Source: Pseudomonas cavernicola
GTDB taxonomy: Bacteria; Pseudomonadota; Gammaproteobacteria; Pseudomonadales; Pseudomonadaceae
DNA: 64,000 nt
Direction of reading: 5' to 3'
Assembly: GCF_003596405.1 (NCBI RefSeq)
Contig: NZ_QYUR01000002.1
Span: 1,566,501-1,630,500, forward strand
Every line of letters begins with the position of its first letter. Position 1 is the first letter of the stretch. The notes below the pieces were generated by a model. That model ran no database searches. It worked only from the letters and a program-made list of their open reading frames with translations, and was not told where the DNA came from. A program made the translations under genes and the position numbers. Positions 30,415 through 38,368 of the stretch are shown here, in pieces.

Positions 30415-31301
30415 CCGCGCCACCTGCGCCGCCCGTACCGGCGACGCCAAAGTATCAGCGGTGCGCGGCAGAGCATGCCGAAGAACAGTTTGGCGTGCAT
30501 CTTCGAAATCAGCAGGTTGTCCTCCAGCAGGCGGAAATGCGAGATGCCGTCCGCCGGGTAATGCACGCGAATCGGCAGCCAGTGCATTGGCTGGTTGCGC
30601 CAGCTCAGGCGCACGAGGATTTCCGTGTCGAAGTCCATGCGGGTGCCGAGTGGCACCGAGTCGATCACCGCCAGGGTCGGCGCCAGCGGGTAGACGCGAA
30701 AGCCGCACATGGAGTCGCGGATGTTCAGCGACAGGCTGTTGATCCAGACCCAGACGTGGGTCGCATAGCGCCCGTACAGGCGGCCCTTGGGCACGCTGGC
30801 GTCGTACTGCGGGTAGCCGCAAATCAAGGTCTGCGGCGCCTGATGTGCCTGGGCGAGAAACTGCGCGAGGTTTTGCAGGTCGTGCTGGCCGTCGGCGTCT
30901 ACTTGCAGGGCATGGCTGAAACCGAGACTTGCTGCGGCACGCAGCCCGGCCATCACCGCGCCGCCTTTACCCTGGTTCTCTGCCAGACGAACGAGGTGAA
31001 CCTGAGGCAGCTCAGCGAGTTGATCGAGTACCACGGCGCAGCTCGGCCGCGAGGCGTCATCCACCAAGACACAAGGCAGCCCGGCAGCGAGTAGCCCCTG
31101 TAGCACAGCGCTCACGGCATGTTCATGGTTGTACACCGGGATCACTGCGCAGGGGCGGAAGCTCCCCTCTCTCTCCGGGAGAGGGGCTGGGGGTGAGGGA
31201 AACTCCGAGTCCCTTTGAGTGTCGGTGTTTCCCTCATCCGTCCCTTCGGGCCACCTTCTCCCGGAGGGAGAAGGGATGGGTGCTGCGTTGGGATCAAGCA
31301 C
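30411..31301 (-). CDS. Family 2 glycosyltransferase with repeat-derived N-terminus
   Basis: Dolichyl-phosphate-mannose-synthase-like GT-A enzyme. The catalytic domain starts at CAVIPVYNHEHA (about residue 52) and has the metal-binding DADGQHD. The start is taken as the GTG at 31301, which overlaps the upstream stop (GTGCTTGA). Residues ~9-46 are encoded by a palindromic intergenic-type repeat and look like a disordered Pro/Ser/Glu linker (PSPPAPLPEREG). The likely role is sugar transfer to the polyene or its lipid carrier. Confidence 0.82.
   Translation of the reverse strand: MLDPNAAPIPSPSGRRWPEGTDEGNTDTQRDSEFPSPPAPLPEREGSFRPCAVIPVYNHEHAVSAVLQGLLAAGLPCVLVDDASRPSCAVVLDQLAELPQVHLVRLAENQGKGGAVMAGLRAAASLGFSHALQVDADGQHDLQNLAQFLAQAHQAPQTLICGYPQYDASVPKGRLYGRYATHVWVWINSLSLNIRDSMCGFRVYPLAPTLAVIDSVPLGTRMDFDTEILVRLSWRNQPMHWLPIRVHYPADGISHFRLLEDNLLISKMHAKLFFGMLCRAPLILWRRRYGRRRWRG
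31164..31274. repeat. Palindromic 'CCCTCTCCC' repeat inside the glycosyltransferase 5' end
   Basis: Two hairpins bound the element: CCCCTCTC/GAGAGGGG (31164-31171, 31179-31186) and CCTTCTCCC/GGGAGAAGG (31254-31262, 31266-31274). A related element lies between genes at 50716-50752. Here the whole element is read through in the coding frame. Confidence 0.85.
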
Positions 31302-33057
31302 GCGCGTCCCCCAACAAGATCCTTCCCGACGAACAGGCCGCTGCGCCGCTGCGATAGGTGAAGTACAGCTTGCCGCGTTCGGCGTCGAATCGCAGGCACA
31401 GTTGCAGGCGATCGCCGGGGCGGGCCAGTTGCTGGAACTTCAGCACTTCCATGCCGGCAAAGCGCGGCGGCAGGCACATCAGTTGTTGGGCCAGGGTCAG
31501 CGCCCAGTCGATCTGCACCACACCAGGCAGAATCGGTGTGTGCGGGAAGTGCCCGGTGAAGTGCGCCAGATCGAGCGGTACTTCCAGCTCCAGTCGCCAC
31601 TGGCCGGCATCGAAGCGCTGGCTGAGCAGTTGCGGTTGCAGGGTGCGCGGGGCATAGAGCAGCCGCTCCAACTCGGCCTGCGGCAGTTTGCCCTGGGCGT
31701 TCAACGGCAGTTGCCGCACCAGTCGCCAGCGGCGCGGCAGGGCCAGCGCGGCACAGTGCTGGCTAAGATGCTGGCGCAGGCTGCCGGTCAACGTGCGCCG
31801 GCCCTGATTGCGCAAGGCGTGCAGGCCGGCGTCGCTCAAGGCGACCAGAGCGCCGAGGTAGGCGCGGTTGTCCTGAACCACCCCGAGGCGCGCTTCGTGT
31901 ACCCAAGGGTGGCTGGCCAGGGCTTGTTCGAGCATCGGCAGGGAGATGCGTTTTTCTTCCAGCTTGACGATGCGGTCGAGGCGCCCGAGCAGTTCGAAGC
32001 GACCGTCGGCCTCGAGCTTGGCGCCGTCGGCGGTTTGTTCGATATGCCCACTGGGCAGGTACGGCGATTCGATCCGCAGCGCGCCTTCGCTATTCAGGCT
32101 CAACTGCACGTCGGCGAAGGGCTGCCACAGGCTGGCACCCTGGCGCCAGGCGATGCCGCCGGTTTCCGAACTGCCGAAGATCTCCGTCGGCCACTGGCCG
32201 AGGTTTTCCTGCAACTGCTGCGCGGCCTCGAGTGGCAGGGCGCCGCCCGAGGAAAACACCCGGCGTACGCGGCGCAACGCCGGCCAGTCGAGGTTGTCGC
32301 CCATGCGCTTGAGCAACGCGGGGCTGGCGACCCAGGCAAAATCGGACGACGAGGAAGCTGCTGCGGGCTTCGCGCATGCCGCTGCGTTAAAAACAGGCTC
32401 ATCTGCGCTCGCGACGCTTGCGCGCCGTCCGAGGCTCAAGCTGGTGCGCTGCAGGTCTTCCGGGAACGGCTGCGCGTGGCGCAGGAACAACCGCCCGGCG
32501 CAGAGCGGCCAGAGCACCCGGAACAGCAGGCCGTAGATATGCTGCGCAGCCACGCTGCCAATGATGCAGGCATCCCCCAGCTCAGCGCCCCACAGGCGTT
32601 CCAGGGCTTGGACTTCATTGCTCAGCTGGCGCAGGGACTTGCCGATCAGCTTGGGCTCGCCGCTGGAGCCTGAAGTACAGAGGGTCAGGGTGCAGTGATC
32701 GAGCGCCAGCAGGGCGCCCGGCAGTGGCTCAGCGAGCAGGCTGGGCAGGCTGGCGTCGCCGGGTTGATCGCTCAGCCAGAGGTCGACTTCAGCGTTCAGG
32801 CGCTGGCGGGTTTGCGCTTGTAGGTCGGCCGGCAGTAGCACGCTGACCCCGGCACGCCAGGCACCGAGCAGGGCGATGGCCAGCTCGGCGGCATCGTCCA
32901 AATGCACGGCCAGGCGCCGGACACCACGCGCTTGCAGGCCGGCGGCCAGGCATAGGGCCTGCTCGCGCAGTTCCCCGTGCAGCAGCGTTGGCTCTCGCGT
33001 GACCGGGCGCGCCGGTTGTTCCGCGAGCAGCAAGTGCTCAAGGTCAAGCCAGTTCAT
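31294..33057 (-). CDS. Acyl/aryl-ACP AMP-ligase fused to a hotdog dehydratase
   Basis: 587 residues from the ATG at 33057, which overlaps the upstream stop. Residues ~1-460 are an ANL-family adenylating enzyme: P-loop [20 protein letters not shown] and [14 protein letters not shown]. The last ~110 residues form a FabZ/FabA-like domain with the active-site block [16 protein letters not shown]. The enzyme would activate the aryl starter for the carrier proteins and also dehydrate; many APE loci encode these as two genes (ApeH, ApeI). Residues ~209-236 are an insertion encoded by a dispersed repeat. Confidence 0.87.
   Translation of the reverse strand: MNWLDLEHLLLAEQPARPVTREPTLLHGELREQALCLAAGLQARGVRRLAVHLDDAAELAIALLGAWRAGVSVLLPADLQAQTRQRLNAEVDLWLSDQPGDASLPSLLAEPLPGALLALDHCTLTLCTSGSSGEPKLIGKSLRQLSNEVQALERLWGAELGDACIIGSVAAQHIYGLLFRVLWPLCAGRLFLRHAQPFPEDLQRTSLSLGRRASVASADEPVFNAAACAKPAAASSSSDFAWVASPALLKRMGDNLDWPALRRVRRVFSSGGALPLEAAQQLQENLGQWPTEIFGSSETGGIAWRQGASLWQPFADVQLSLNSEGALRIESPYLPSGHIEQTADGAKLEADGRFELLGRLDRIVKLEEKRISLPMLEQALASHPWVHEARLGVVQDNRAYLGALVALSDAGLHALRNQGRRTLTGSLRQHLSQHCAALALPRRWRLVRQLPLNAQGKLPQAELERLLYAPRTLQPQLLSQRFDAGQWRLELEVPLDLAHFTGHFPHTPILPGVVQIDWALTLAQQLMCLPPRFAGMEVLKFQQLARPGDRLQLCLRFDAERGKLYFTYRSGAAACSSGRILLGDARA
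32357..32420 (-). repeat. Dispersed palindromic repeat, copy B, inside the AMP-ligase
   Basis: Read on the minus strand it gives AAGCGTCGCGAGCG, then GAGCCTGTTTTTAACGCAGC and GCAGCAG, matching copy A (13217-13337) read in reverse. In the protein it appears as [20 protein letters not shown] between DLQRTSLS and [13 protein letters not shown], a junction that reads like normal ANL sequence without it. Confidence 0.8.
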
Positions 33058-33602
33058 GCCTGGCCTCGCACGCGCTGGCGCACCAGCCATTCGCCGGCGA
33101 ACAGCAGGCCCATCAACCCATAGGAAATCAGCCCGGTGTACAGCGCCCACCAGCTCAGCGGCGCCCACAGGGTCAAGGCGCTGGCGAGGGCGCCATTACA
33201 GAGGAAGAAGCCGATCCAGACTTTGGTCACCTGGCGGGTATAGCGCACGGCAACCTCGGGCAGTTCCGGCTCGCGCAGGCGCGCAATGCGCTCGACCAGC
33301 GGCGGGCCGAACCTCAGGCTGAGGCCGAACAGACACAAGCAAAACAGACTGATCAGCACCGGATACCAGCGCAGCAGTTCGGGGTTATCCGCCAGCCCGA
33401 GTAGCACGCAGAACATCAACGCGGCCGCGGCCATCCAGCGGCTGCCGGGGCGCTGCGCATGGCTCAGCAGCCGTGCCAGCCAGAGGCCGCCAAGCAGCAG
33501 GGCGAAGAAGCGTGGCGACAGGTGCTGCTGGCCGAAATACACCGCGAACGGGTAACTCAGGCCGGCCAACAGCAGTACCAGGCCGATCAGTCGCGCCATC
33601 AT
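33054..33602 (-). CDS. Inner-membrane protein of aryl polyene locus (ApeG position)
   Basis: 182 residues with five or six hydrophobic segments, of the COG4648 type found next to the APE carrier proteins. A charged cytoplasmic loop (RIARLREPELPEVAVRYTRQ) lies in the centre. The start overlaps the ACP stop and its own stop overlaps the AMP-ligase start, each by four bases. The function is unknown; conserved placement suggests a part in assembly or membrane docking of the synthase. Confidence 0.75.
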   Translation of the reverse strand: MMARLIGLVLLLAGLSYPFAVYFGQQHLSPRFFALLLGGLWLARLLSHAQRPGSRWMAAAALMFCVLLGLADNPELLRWYPVLISLFCLCLFGLSLRFGPPLVERIARLREPELPEVAVRYTRQVTKVWIGFFLCNGALASALTLWAPLSWWALYTGLISYGLMGLLFAGEWLVRQRVRGQA

Positions 33603-33856
33603 GCCGCGGGTGCATTGACCAGGCGATACACCGCCTCGACCACGTCACCGACGCTGCGTACCGCTTTGAACTCCTCGGCGGCGAGTTTCTTGCCGGTTTT
33701 GCGCTTGATGTGGTCGATCAGGTCGACGGCGTCGATGCTGTCGATTTCCAGATCCTGATAGAGGTTGGCTTCAAGGTTGATCCGCTCGGGTTCGAGCTCG
33801 AACAGGTCCACCAGGGCGTCGCGCAGGGTGCTGAAAATCTCGTCACGGTTTTGCAT
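33599..33856 (-). CDS. Acyl carrier protein (second of two)
   Basis: 85-residue ACP. The phosphopantetheine serine is in LEIDSIDAVDLI (about residue 39). Loading by the adjacent AMP-ligase and chain growth by the locus ketosynthases are inferred from context. It lies 12 bases after the first ACP gene and overlaps the membrane-protein start. Confidence 0.92.
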   Translation of the reverse strand: MQNRDEIFSTLRDALVDLFELEPERINLEANLYQDLEIDSIDAVDLIDHIKRKTGKKLAAEEFKAVRSVGDVVEAVYRLVNAPAA

Positions 33857-33868
33857 GGTCGTTCTCTC

Positions 33869-34129
33869 TCACGCGGCTTTCTGGCCGGTCACGAAGACTG
33901 CGAGGCTGGCCACGTTGGCAAAATGCTTGCGGGTATCTTTGGCGTCGGCGTCGATCTTGAAGCCGAAGCGCTTCTGAATCGCCAGGCCCAGTTCCAGGGC
34001 GTCGACCGAGTCGAGGCCGAGGCCTTCACCGAAGAGGGTCATTTCGGCGTCGATGTCGTCTGGGCCGATGTCTTCCAGGCCCAAGGCCTCGATGATCAGC
34101 TGTTTAATCTCAAGCTGCAGATCGCTCAT
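33869..34129 (-). CDS. Acyl carrier protein (first of two)
   Basis: 86-residue ACP with phosphopantetheine serine in GLGLDSVDALEL. The two ACPs are clearly different in sequence, fitting separate jobs such as carrying the aryl starter versus the growing chain. The start lies inside the end of the acyltransferase gene (20-base overlap). Confidence 0.92.
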   Translation of the reverse strand: MSDLQLEIKQLIIEALGLEDIGPDDIDAEMTLFGEGLGLDSVDALELGLAIQKRFGFKIDADAKDTRKHFANVASLAVFVTGQKAA

Positions 34130-34919
34130 CTGTGGCGAGCTCCTTAATGAAATGCTGGTGCAAATGGTCGTTGAGTTTGCGCGAGGCGCTGGGCGCGGGG
34201 CCCTGTGCGGCGAACAGTTGCGGGTCGATATCGTCGCCGACGCGCAGGTGAAAGTGAAAACGTCGCGACGGAATGCGGTACCAGGGCTCGGCCTTGGTCA
34301 GGGTGGTCGGGCTGACGCTGATCACGACCGGGGTGACCAGCGTGGCGCCGCGCAGGGCGATGGCCGCGGCGCCGCGGTGGAATTGCGGGGCTTGGCCGGG
34401 CGTGGTACGGGTGCCTTCGGGGAATACGATCAGCGTCTGGCCTTGGCGCAGGGCGTCGGCGGCTTCGTCGAGCATATCCAGGCTGCCGCTGTTGCTGATG
34501 TAGCGCGCGGCGCGGATCGGCCCGCGCATGAAGGGGTTGTCCCACAGGCTCTGCTTGACCACGCAGTTGGCGTCGCGGATCAGCGCGATCAGCACCACCA
34601 CATCGATCAGCGAGGGGTGATTGGCGATGATCAGCTGGCCCGATCGCCCCAGGCGCTCGGCGCCTTCCACTTCGAACGTCAGTACACCGCTGCGATACAT
34701 GAATTGCACGAACAGCCAGAACAGCCGACTGATGGTGGCGCGCGCACGGCGTTGCCGGCTCAGGGTATCGCCCGGCAGCAGCGCCAGCAGCGGGAAGATC
34801 AGCACGCGCAGGCATAGGCCGCCGAGGCCGAAGAGGGCGAAGCTTGCGCCAGTGGCGAGCAGCCGCCACAGGTAGGGCGCGTTGGGGCGCCGGTTCAGGG
34901 CTTGTGTTGCCAGGTCCAT
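34110..34919 (-). CDS. 1-acyl-sn-glycerol-3-phosphate acyltransferase family protein
   Basis: 269 residues from the ATG at 34919. A hydrophobic N-terminal segment (about 20-50) precedes the PlsC domain: catalytic HX4D in ANHPSLIDVV and the substrate-binding FPEGTRTTPG. This is the ApeD position; it probably attaches the polyene or a fatty chain to a glycerol-phosphate-type anchor. It overlaps the chain-length-factor gene by 25 bases. Confidence 0.85.
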   Translation of the reverse strand: MDLATQALNRRPNAPYLWRLLATGASFALFGLGGLCLRVLIFPLLALLPGDTLSRQRRARATISRLFWLFVQFMYRSGVLTFEVEGAERLGRSGQLIIANHPSLIDVVVLIALIRDANCVVKQSLWDNPFMRGPIRAARYISNSGSLDMLDEAADALRQGQTLIVFPEGTRTTPGQAPQFHRGAAAIALRGATLVTPVVISVSPTTLTKAEPWYRIPSRRFHFHLRVGDDIDPQLFAAQGPAPSASRKLNDHLHQHFIKELATDERSAA

Positions 34920-35620
34920 GCGCGATTCTTCCAATGATGCTGGCAGTGAGATTGATTGCTTAACAGGGTTTGCAGCAGGCTCAGGGCATGCGGCCACTCG
35001 GCTGTTGCCGCGGGCGCGGTATTTTCGCTGAGGCTCAGTCGCCAGTCCTTGCCGGGCGTCAACAACAGACCAACGGCATAGGGAAACGGCACGTCGTCGA
35101 TCCAGGGTGCGTAGGCTGCTGGCGGTAGATCCTCGGCAATCACCACCAGCACCGCCGGCGCGCCTGCCGCCAGCAACATGCCGGCTTCGAGGATCGCGTG
35201 CTCGAGGCCGTCGCCCTCGGCGGCCAGCGCGGTCATCTCGCTGGTGTCGCCGCGCAGGATCGACCACAGGCCAATGATCGCGTTATGCACCGAGAGGCTG
35301 AACTGCGTAGGTGAGAGGGGCGTTTGCTCGGCCAGGTCACTCAGCAGGGCGAAGGTGCGTGGGGTTTCGCCGTGCCGAGAGGCGAAAACCAGCGGCAGCT
35401 GTGCCTGCCCTACGCTCGGCTCGGCGAGGGGCCAGGCGACGCTGAAGGCCATGCGGGCCAAGCGGCTGAGACGGCGGCGTTGCAGGGCGGGGAGAAACGC
35501 GACGTCCGGTTGTGCATCGCTAGCGGCAGACCGCCACGGCTGCCGATTCCATGCTTGCCAGTCGTGCAGGCTTTCTAGCCCCGGGGCCCAGGCGCGCCAT
35601 TGGGTAATACTGAAATGCAT
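34895..35620 (-). CDS. Short ketosynthase-like chain-length factor (ApeC position)
   Basis: 241 residues from the ATG at 35620, covering only the N-terminal half of a ketosynthase. The region aligned with the nucleophile reads FSLSVHNAIIG, with no Cys, and the two catalytic His motifs are absent, so it should not condense by itself. It fits the chain-length-factor partner of an APE ketosynthase. It is the first gene of the operon; a longer start at 35752 adds Arg-rich sequence that looks noncoding. Confidence 0.8.
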   Translation of the reverse strand: MHFSITQWRAWAPGLESLHDWQAWNRQPWRSAASDAQPDVAFLPALQRRRLSRLARMAFSVAWPLAEPSVGQAQLPLVFASRHGETPRTFALLSDLAEQTPLSPTQFSLSVHNAIIGLWSILRGDTSEMTALAAEGDGLEHAILEAGMLLAAGAPAVLVVIAEDLPPAAYAPWIDDVPFPYAVGLLLTPGKDWRLSLSENTAPAATAEWPHALSLLQTLLSNQSHCQHHWKNRAWTWQHKP

Positions 35621-35947
35621 CGGGCTACGAACTCTTTTCGGCCCCTGTGGGCATCCATGTCGACGAGGGCGCTTCCTTATTACGACAAAAGCCTTGTCGA
35701 TAGCGCCAAAGCAAAGCGCCGGCATTATCCAGGCCCGGCGGACCTCAGGCAAACGTTGGTTACATTATCCTGGGCGAAGCGTGGGACTGTCGATGGCGGC
35801 GAAACGCCGCGTTTTGCCCGTCAACTGCGCGAACGGGCGGGCAGTGTGCCGGTATTCGCTGGGAATAACCGCGCCACTGGTCACCGTTCGACTATCCACC
35901 TCGCTCTCGTCACGCGCTTTGCATAGAATCCCAGGCTTCGACGGTTC
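35621..35947. other. Divergent regulatory region between the APE operon and parA
   Basis: This is the left part of the 426-base gap between the divergent APE operon and the ParA gene, and must hold the operon promoter. I see no clear -35/-10 pair, operator palindrome or riboswitch. The right part is the repeat at 35948-36032. Confidence 0.4.
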
Positions 35948-36032
35948 AGAACCTGTTCAAGATCGTCGCGAGCGCAGGTCAGGCAAGGCGCAACGCAGCA
36001 TGGCCAAGCGCAGCAGATATTGAACAGGTTCT
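35948..36032. repeat. Dispersed repeat copy C, bounded by perfect 13-bp inverted repeats
   Basis: AGAACCTGTTCAA (35948-35960) and TTGAACAGGTTCT (36020-36032) enclose 59 bases whose core (35961-36016) is the reverse complement of parts of copy A. It resembles a small nonautonomous mobile element. The right inverted repeat ends just four bases before the GGAGG ribosome site of the ParA gene. Confidence 0.85.
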
Positions 36033-36046
36033 CAGGGAGGTGCGAT

Positions 36047-36820
36047 ATGCGGCGCGTGGTATTCAATCAGAAAGGCGGTGTGGGTAAGTCCAGTATCGCT
36101 TGCAACCTGGCGGCGGTGAGTGCGGCGCAGGGTCATCGCACGCTGCTGGTCGACCTGGATTCGCAGGCCAACTCGACGCAGTACCTTACCGGCCTGACCG
36201 GCGACGAGATTCCCATGGGCATCGCCGACTTCTTCAAGCAGACCCTGTCCGCCGGGGCTTTTGCCAGGAAAGGCAAGGTCGATATCTACGAGACTCCATT
36301 CGACAACCTGCATGTGGTCACCGCCACCGCCGAGTTGGCCGACCTGCAGCCGAAGCTGGAGGCCAAGCACAAGATCAACAAACTGCGAAAGTTGCTGGAT
36401 GAGTTGGCCGAGGACTACGACCGAATCTACCTGGATACTCCGCCAGCGCTGAACTTCTACACGGTTTCCGCGCTGATCGCCGCCGACCGCTGCCTGATTC
36501 CCTTCGATTGCGACAGCTTCTCTCGCCAGGCGCTGTATGGCCTGCTCGCCGAGATCGACGAACTGAAGGAGGACCACAACGAGGGGCTGGAAGTCGAGGG
36601 CATAGTGGTCAATCAGTTTCAGCCGCGCGCGACCTTGCCGCAGCAGCTGCTGGATGAGCTGATCGCCGAGAACTTGCCGGTGCTGCCGGTGTATCTGACC
36701 AGCTCGGTGAAGATGCGCGAGTCGCACCAGGCGTCCACCCCGCTGATCTTCCTCGAACCGCGACACAAGCTGACGCAGCAGTTCGTCGAGCTGCACCGTT
36801 TGCTGGAAAGCGAGGGCTAA
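36047..36820 (+). CDS. ParA-family ATPase (orphan)
   Basis: 257-residue Walker-type ATPase of the ParA/MinD group. It has the deviant Walker A KGGVGKSS at residue 9, the switch region LVDLDSQANST and the YLDTPPAL motif. The start at 36047 is preferred to an upstream TTG within the repeat because of a good GGGAGG site seven bases before it. No ParB or other partner is adjacent. I recall P. aeruginosa PA5028 in the same position; what it positions is not known from this sequence. Confidence 0.88.
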   Translation: MRRVVFNQKGGVGKSSIACNLAAVSAAQGHRTLLVDLDSQANSTQYLTGLTGDEIPMGIADFFKQTLSAGAFARKGKVDIYETPFDNLHVVTATAELADLQPKLEAKHKINKLRKLLDELAEDYDRIYLDTPPALNFYTVSALIAADRCLIPFDCDSFSRQALYGLLAEIDELKEDHNEGLEVEGIVVNQFQPRATLPQQLLDELIAENLPVLPVYLTSSVKMRESHQASTPLIFLEPRHKLTQQFVELHRLLESEG

Positions 36821-36837
36821 ACGCCTTCTGTCAAATC

Positions 36838-36862
36838 AAAGGCGCCAATTGGCGCCTTTTTG
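36838..36862 (+). terminator. Rho-independent terminator after the ParA gene
   Basis: AAAGGCGCCAATTGGCGCCTTT (22 bases, perfect self-complement) followed by TT. It lies 17 bases after the ParA stop and, being symmetric, could also stop transcription from the opposite-strand stress-protein gene. Confidence 0.85.
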
Positions 36863-36909
36863 CTAGGTTGTCTTTTACGCGCGGTGCTTTTAATGGGGCA
36901 TAGCCTTCT

Positions 36910-37710
36910 TTACCGCACCATCAACACATCGCAGGGCGCCTTGTGCAGGAAGTGTTGCGTCAGGCAGCCGAGCAAGGCCTGGGACAGGGCGCTGCGGCCG
37001 TGGCTGCCAAGCACCAGAAGTTGCGGCCGGTATTTGCCGATGGCCTCATGGAGCGTGTGCGGCAGAGTGCCCGGCTGGAGCTCGTGGCTGAGCGTGGGGC
37101 CCTTGGCCGGCAGGTTCCGCGTTTCGTCGAGCAGCAATTGCTCGATCAGCATGCGCTGGGTGGCCAGCAGGGCCTCGACTTCCGCTGGGGAGCCCTTGGG
37201 CGTCTCGAATACGTGCAGGGCATGCAGCTCGGCTGCCGCCGGCAGCAGGCGGTAGGCATGGCCGAACGCATTGCAGGCACAGAGGGAAAAATTCAATGCG
37301 GCCAGGGCGCGCTGGTAGGGAGCGTCGTCGTCGATCGAGGCCAGCAGCAGCGGGATGTGACAGCCGCGGGCGATGCGGTCGAGGGTGGTGCCGGAGAAAA
37401 ACTCGTGGCGTTCATGATGGGCGCCGAGCACCAGCAGATCGGCTTGCAGGTCCTGGATCTGGTTCAAGATTACATCGGCCGGGCGCCCGATCTGTATGTG
37501 CAGTTCGCTGCCGCGCGGGGCGAAGCGGGTCAGGCTGCTGTCGAGCGCCTGCTCGGCTTTTTCCTGTACGGCGGCCGGTTGGTTGCTCTCGATGACATGC
37601 AGCAAGGTCAGGCGGGCGTGATGCTGGCGCGCCAATTGAGTGGCACGGCGTAGGGCTAGGTCCGCTGTGCTGCGTAAGTCATGGGCAATAAGGATATGTT
37701 TGATGACCAT
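36910..37710 (-). CDS. Tandem universal stress protein
   Basis: 266 residues forming two UspA domains. The first begins MVIKHILIAHDL; the second ends with the ATP-binding type signature VLGSHGRSALSQALLG followed by the hydrophobic tail HKAPCDVLMVR. The start at 37710 fits a GGAGG site eight bases upstream better than the ATG five codons earlier. Such proteins aid survival under oxygen or nutrient stress; the target is unknown. The neighbour ParA gene converges on it. Confidence 0.88.
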   Translation of the reverse strand: MVIKHILIAHDLRSTADLALRRATQLARQHHARLTLLHVIESNQPAAVQEKAEQALDSSLTRFAPRGSELHIQIGRPADVILNQIQDLQADLLVLGAHHERHEFFSGTTLDRIARGCHIPLLLASIDDDAPYQRALAALNFSLCACNAFGHAYRLLPAAAELHALHVFETPKGSPAEVEALLATQRMLIEQLLLDETRNLPAKGPTLSHELQPGTLPHTLHEAIGKYRPQLLVLGSHGRSALSQALLGCLTQHFLHKAPCDVLMVR

Positions 37711-37803
37711 GGGGCGATCCTCCATACGCGTGGCCGACTCGATTCTTCAAGGGGTTAACTTGTATTTAATAGTCGGCTTTTCGGCTTAGGACAAGGTCAT
37801 GCG

Positions 37804-38247
37804 TCAGTGCGCACGCAATTGATAGAGGCCGCGGCTTTCGGCCACTACTTCACCGCTGCTGTCGGTCAGTTTCAGCTCCAGCAAATACTCGGCTTTGCCG
37901 TTGGTCGCCGCCTCTGTTTGCAGGCGTTCGATTTCTTCCGCGCTCAGTCGCGCCTCGACCCAGATGTCGCCGGTGGCCGGGCGGCGAAAGCGCAGATTCA
38001 TTTCCTTGACGATGGGGTAGAAGCGGCTGGCGTCGAAGCTGGTGATAAACAACGCGCCGCCGGGGATTTCCGCCAGGGTGAACAGCGCGCCGGCGTACAG
38101 GGTGCCGATATGGTTCTCGTTGCCCGCCAATGGCACGCGCAGGCGGACGAAGCCCGGCTCGAGCACCTCGGCCTTGAGGTTCGTGCGTTTGACGAAGGCG
38201 ATTTTTTCTTCGGTGAACTGGCGGGCGATCTCGGCGGGAAACGGCAT
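37804..38247 (-). CDS. Hotdog-fold thioesterase-like protein (DUF4442/YiiD-C type)
   Basis: 147 residues of the PaaI/DUF4442 group. The conserved stretch NHIGTLYAGALFTLAE carries the hotdog helix with Asn-His near its start, and the strand pattern ending in GLYQLRAH is intact. It probably hydrolyses a small acyl-CoA, though no substrate is evident. It appears to be a single-gene unit. Confidence 0.78.
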   Translation of the reverse strand: MPFPAEIARQFTEEKIAFVKRTNLKAEVLEPGFVRLRVPLAGNENHIGTLYAGALFTLAEIPGGALFITSFDASRFYPIVKEMNLRFRRPATGDIWVEARLSAEEIERLQTEAATNGKAEYLLELKLTDSSGEVVAESRGLYQLRAH

Positions 38248-38368
38248 GGCGTGCTCCTTCTTATTGATAGCTCACCAGACTAGCGGTTACCCGCCCTGCG
38301 ACAATGACCGCGGCGCTCGCCGCAGCTGACCGAAATGCTCACACATGGTTGTTCAGCGAGCTGGGTTT

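Noticed and set aside
29482..30822. 446-residue reading of the LpxL-like protein from 30822
   Set aside because: The extra ~136 residues lie antiparallel in frame over the glycosyltransferase gene and are Arg/Ala/Pro-rich; the ATG at 30414 overlaps the preceding stop and suits the family length.
34110..35267. 385-residue reading of the PlsC-like acyltransferase
   Set aside because: The added leader overlaps the chain-length-factor gene in another frame; the ATG at 34919 gives a normal 269-residue acyltransferase.
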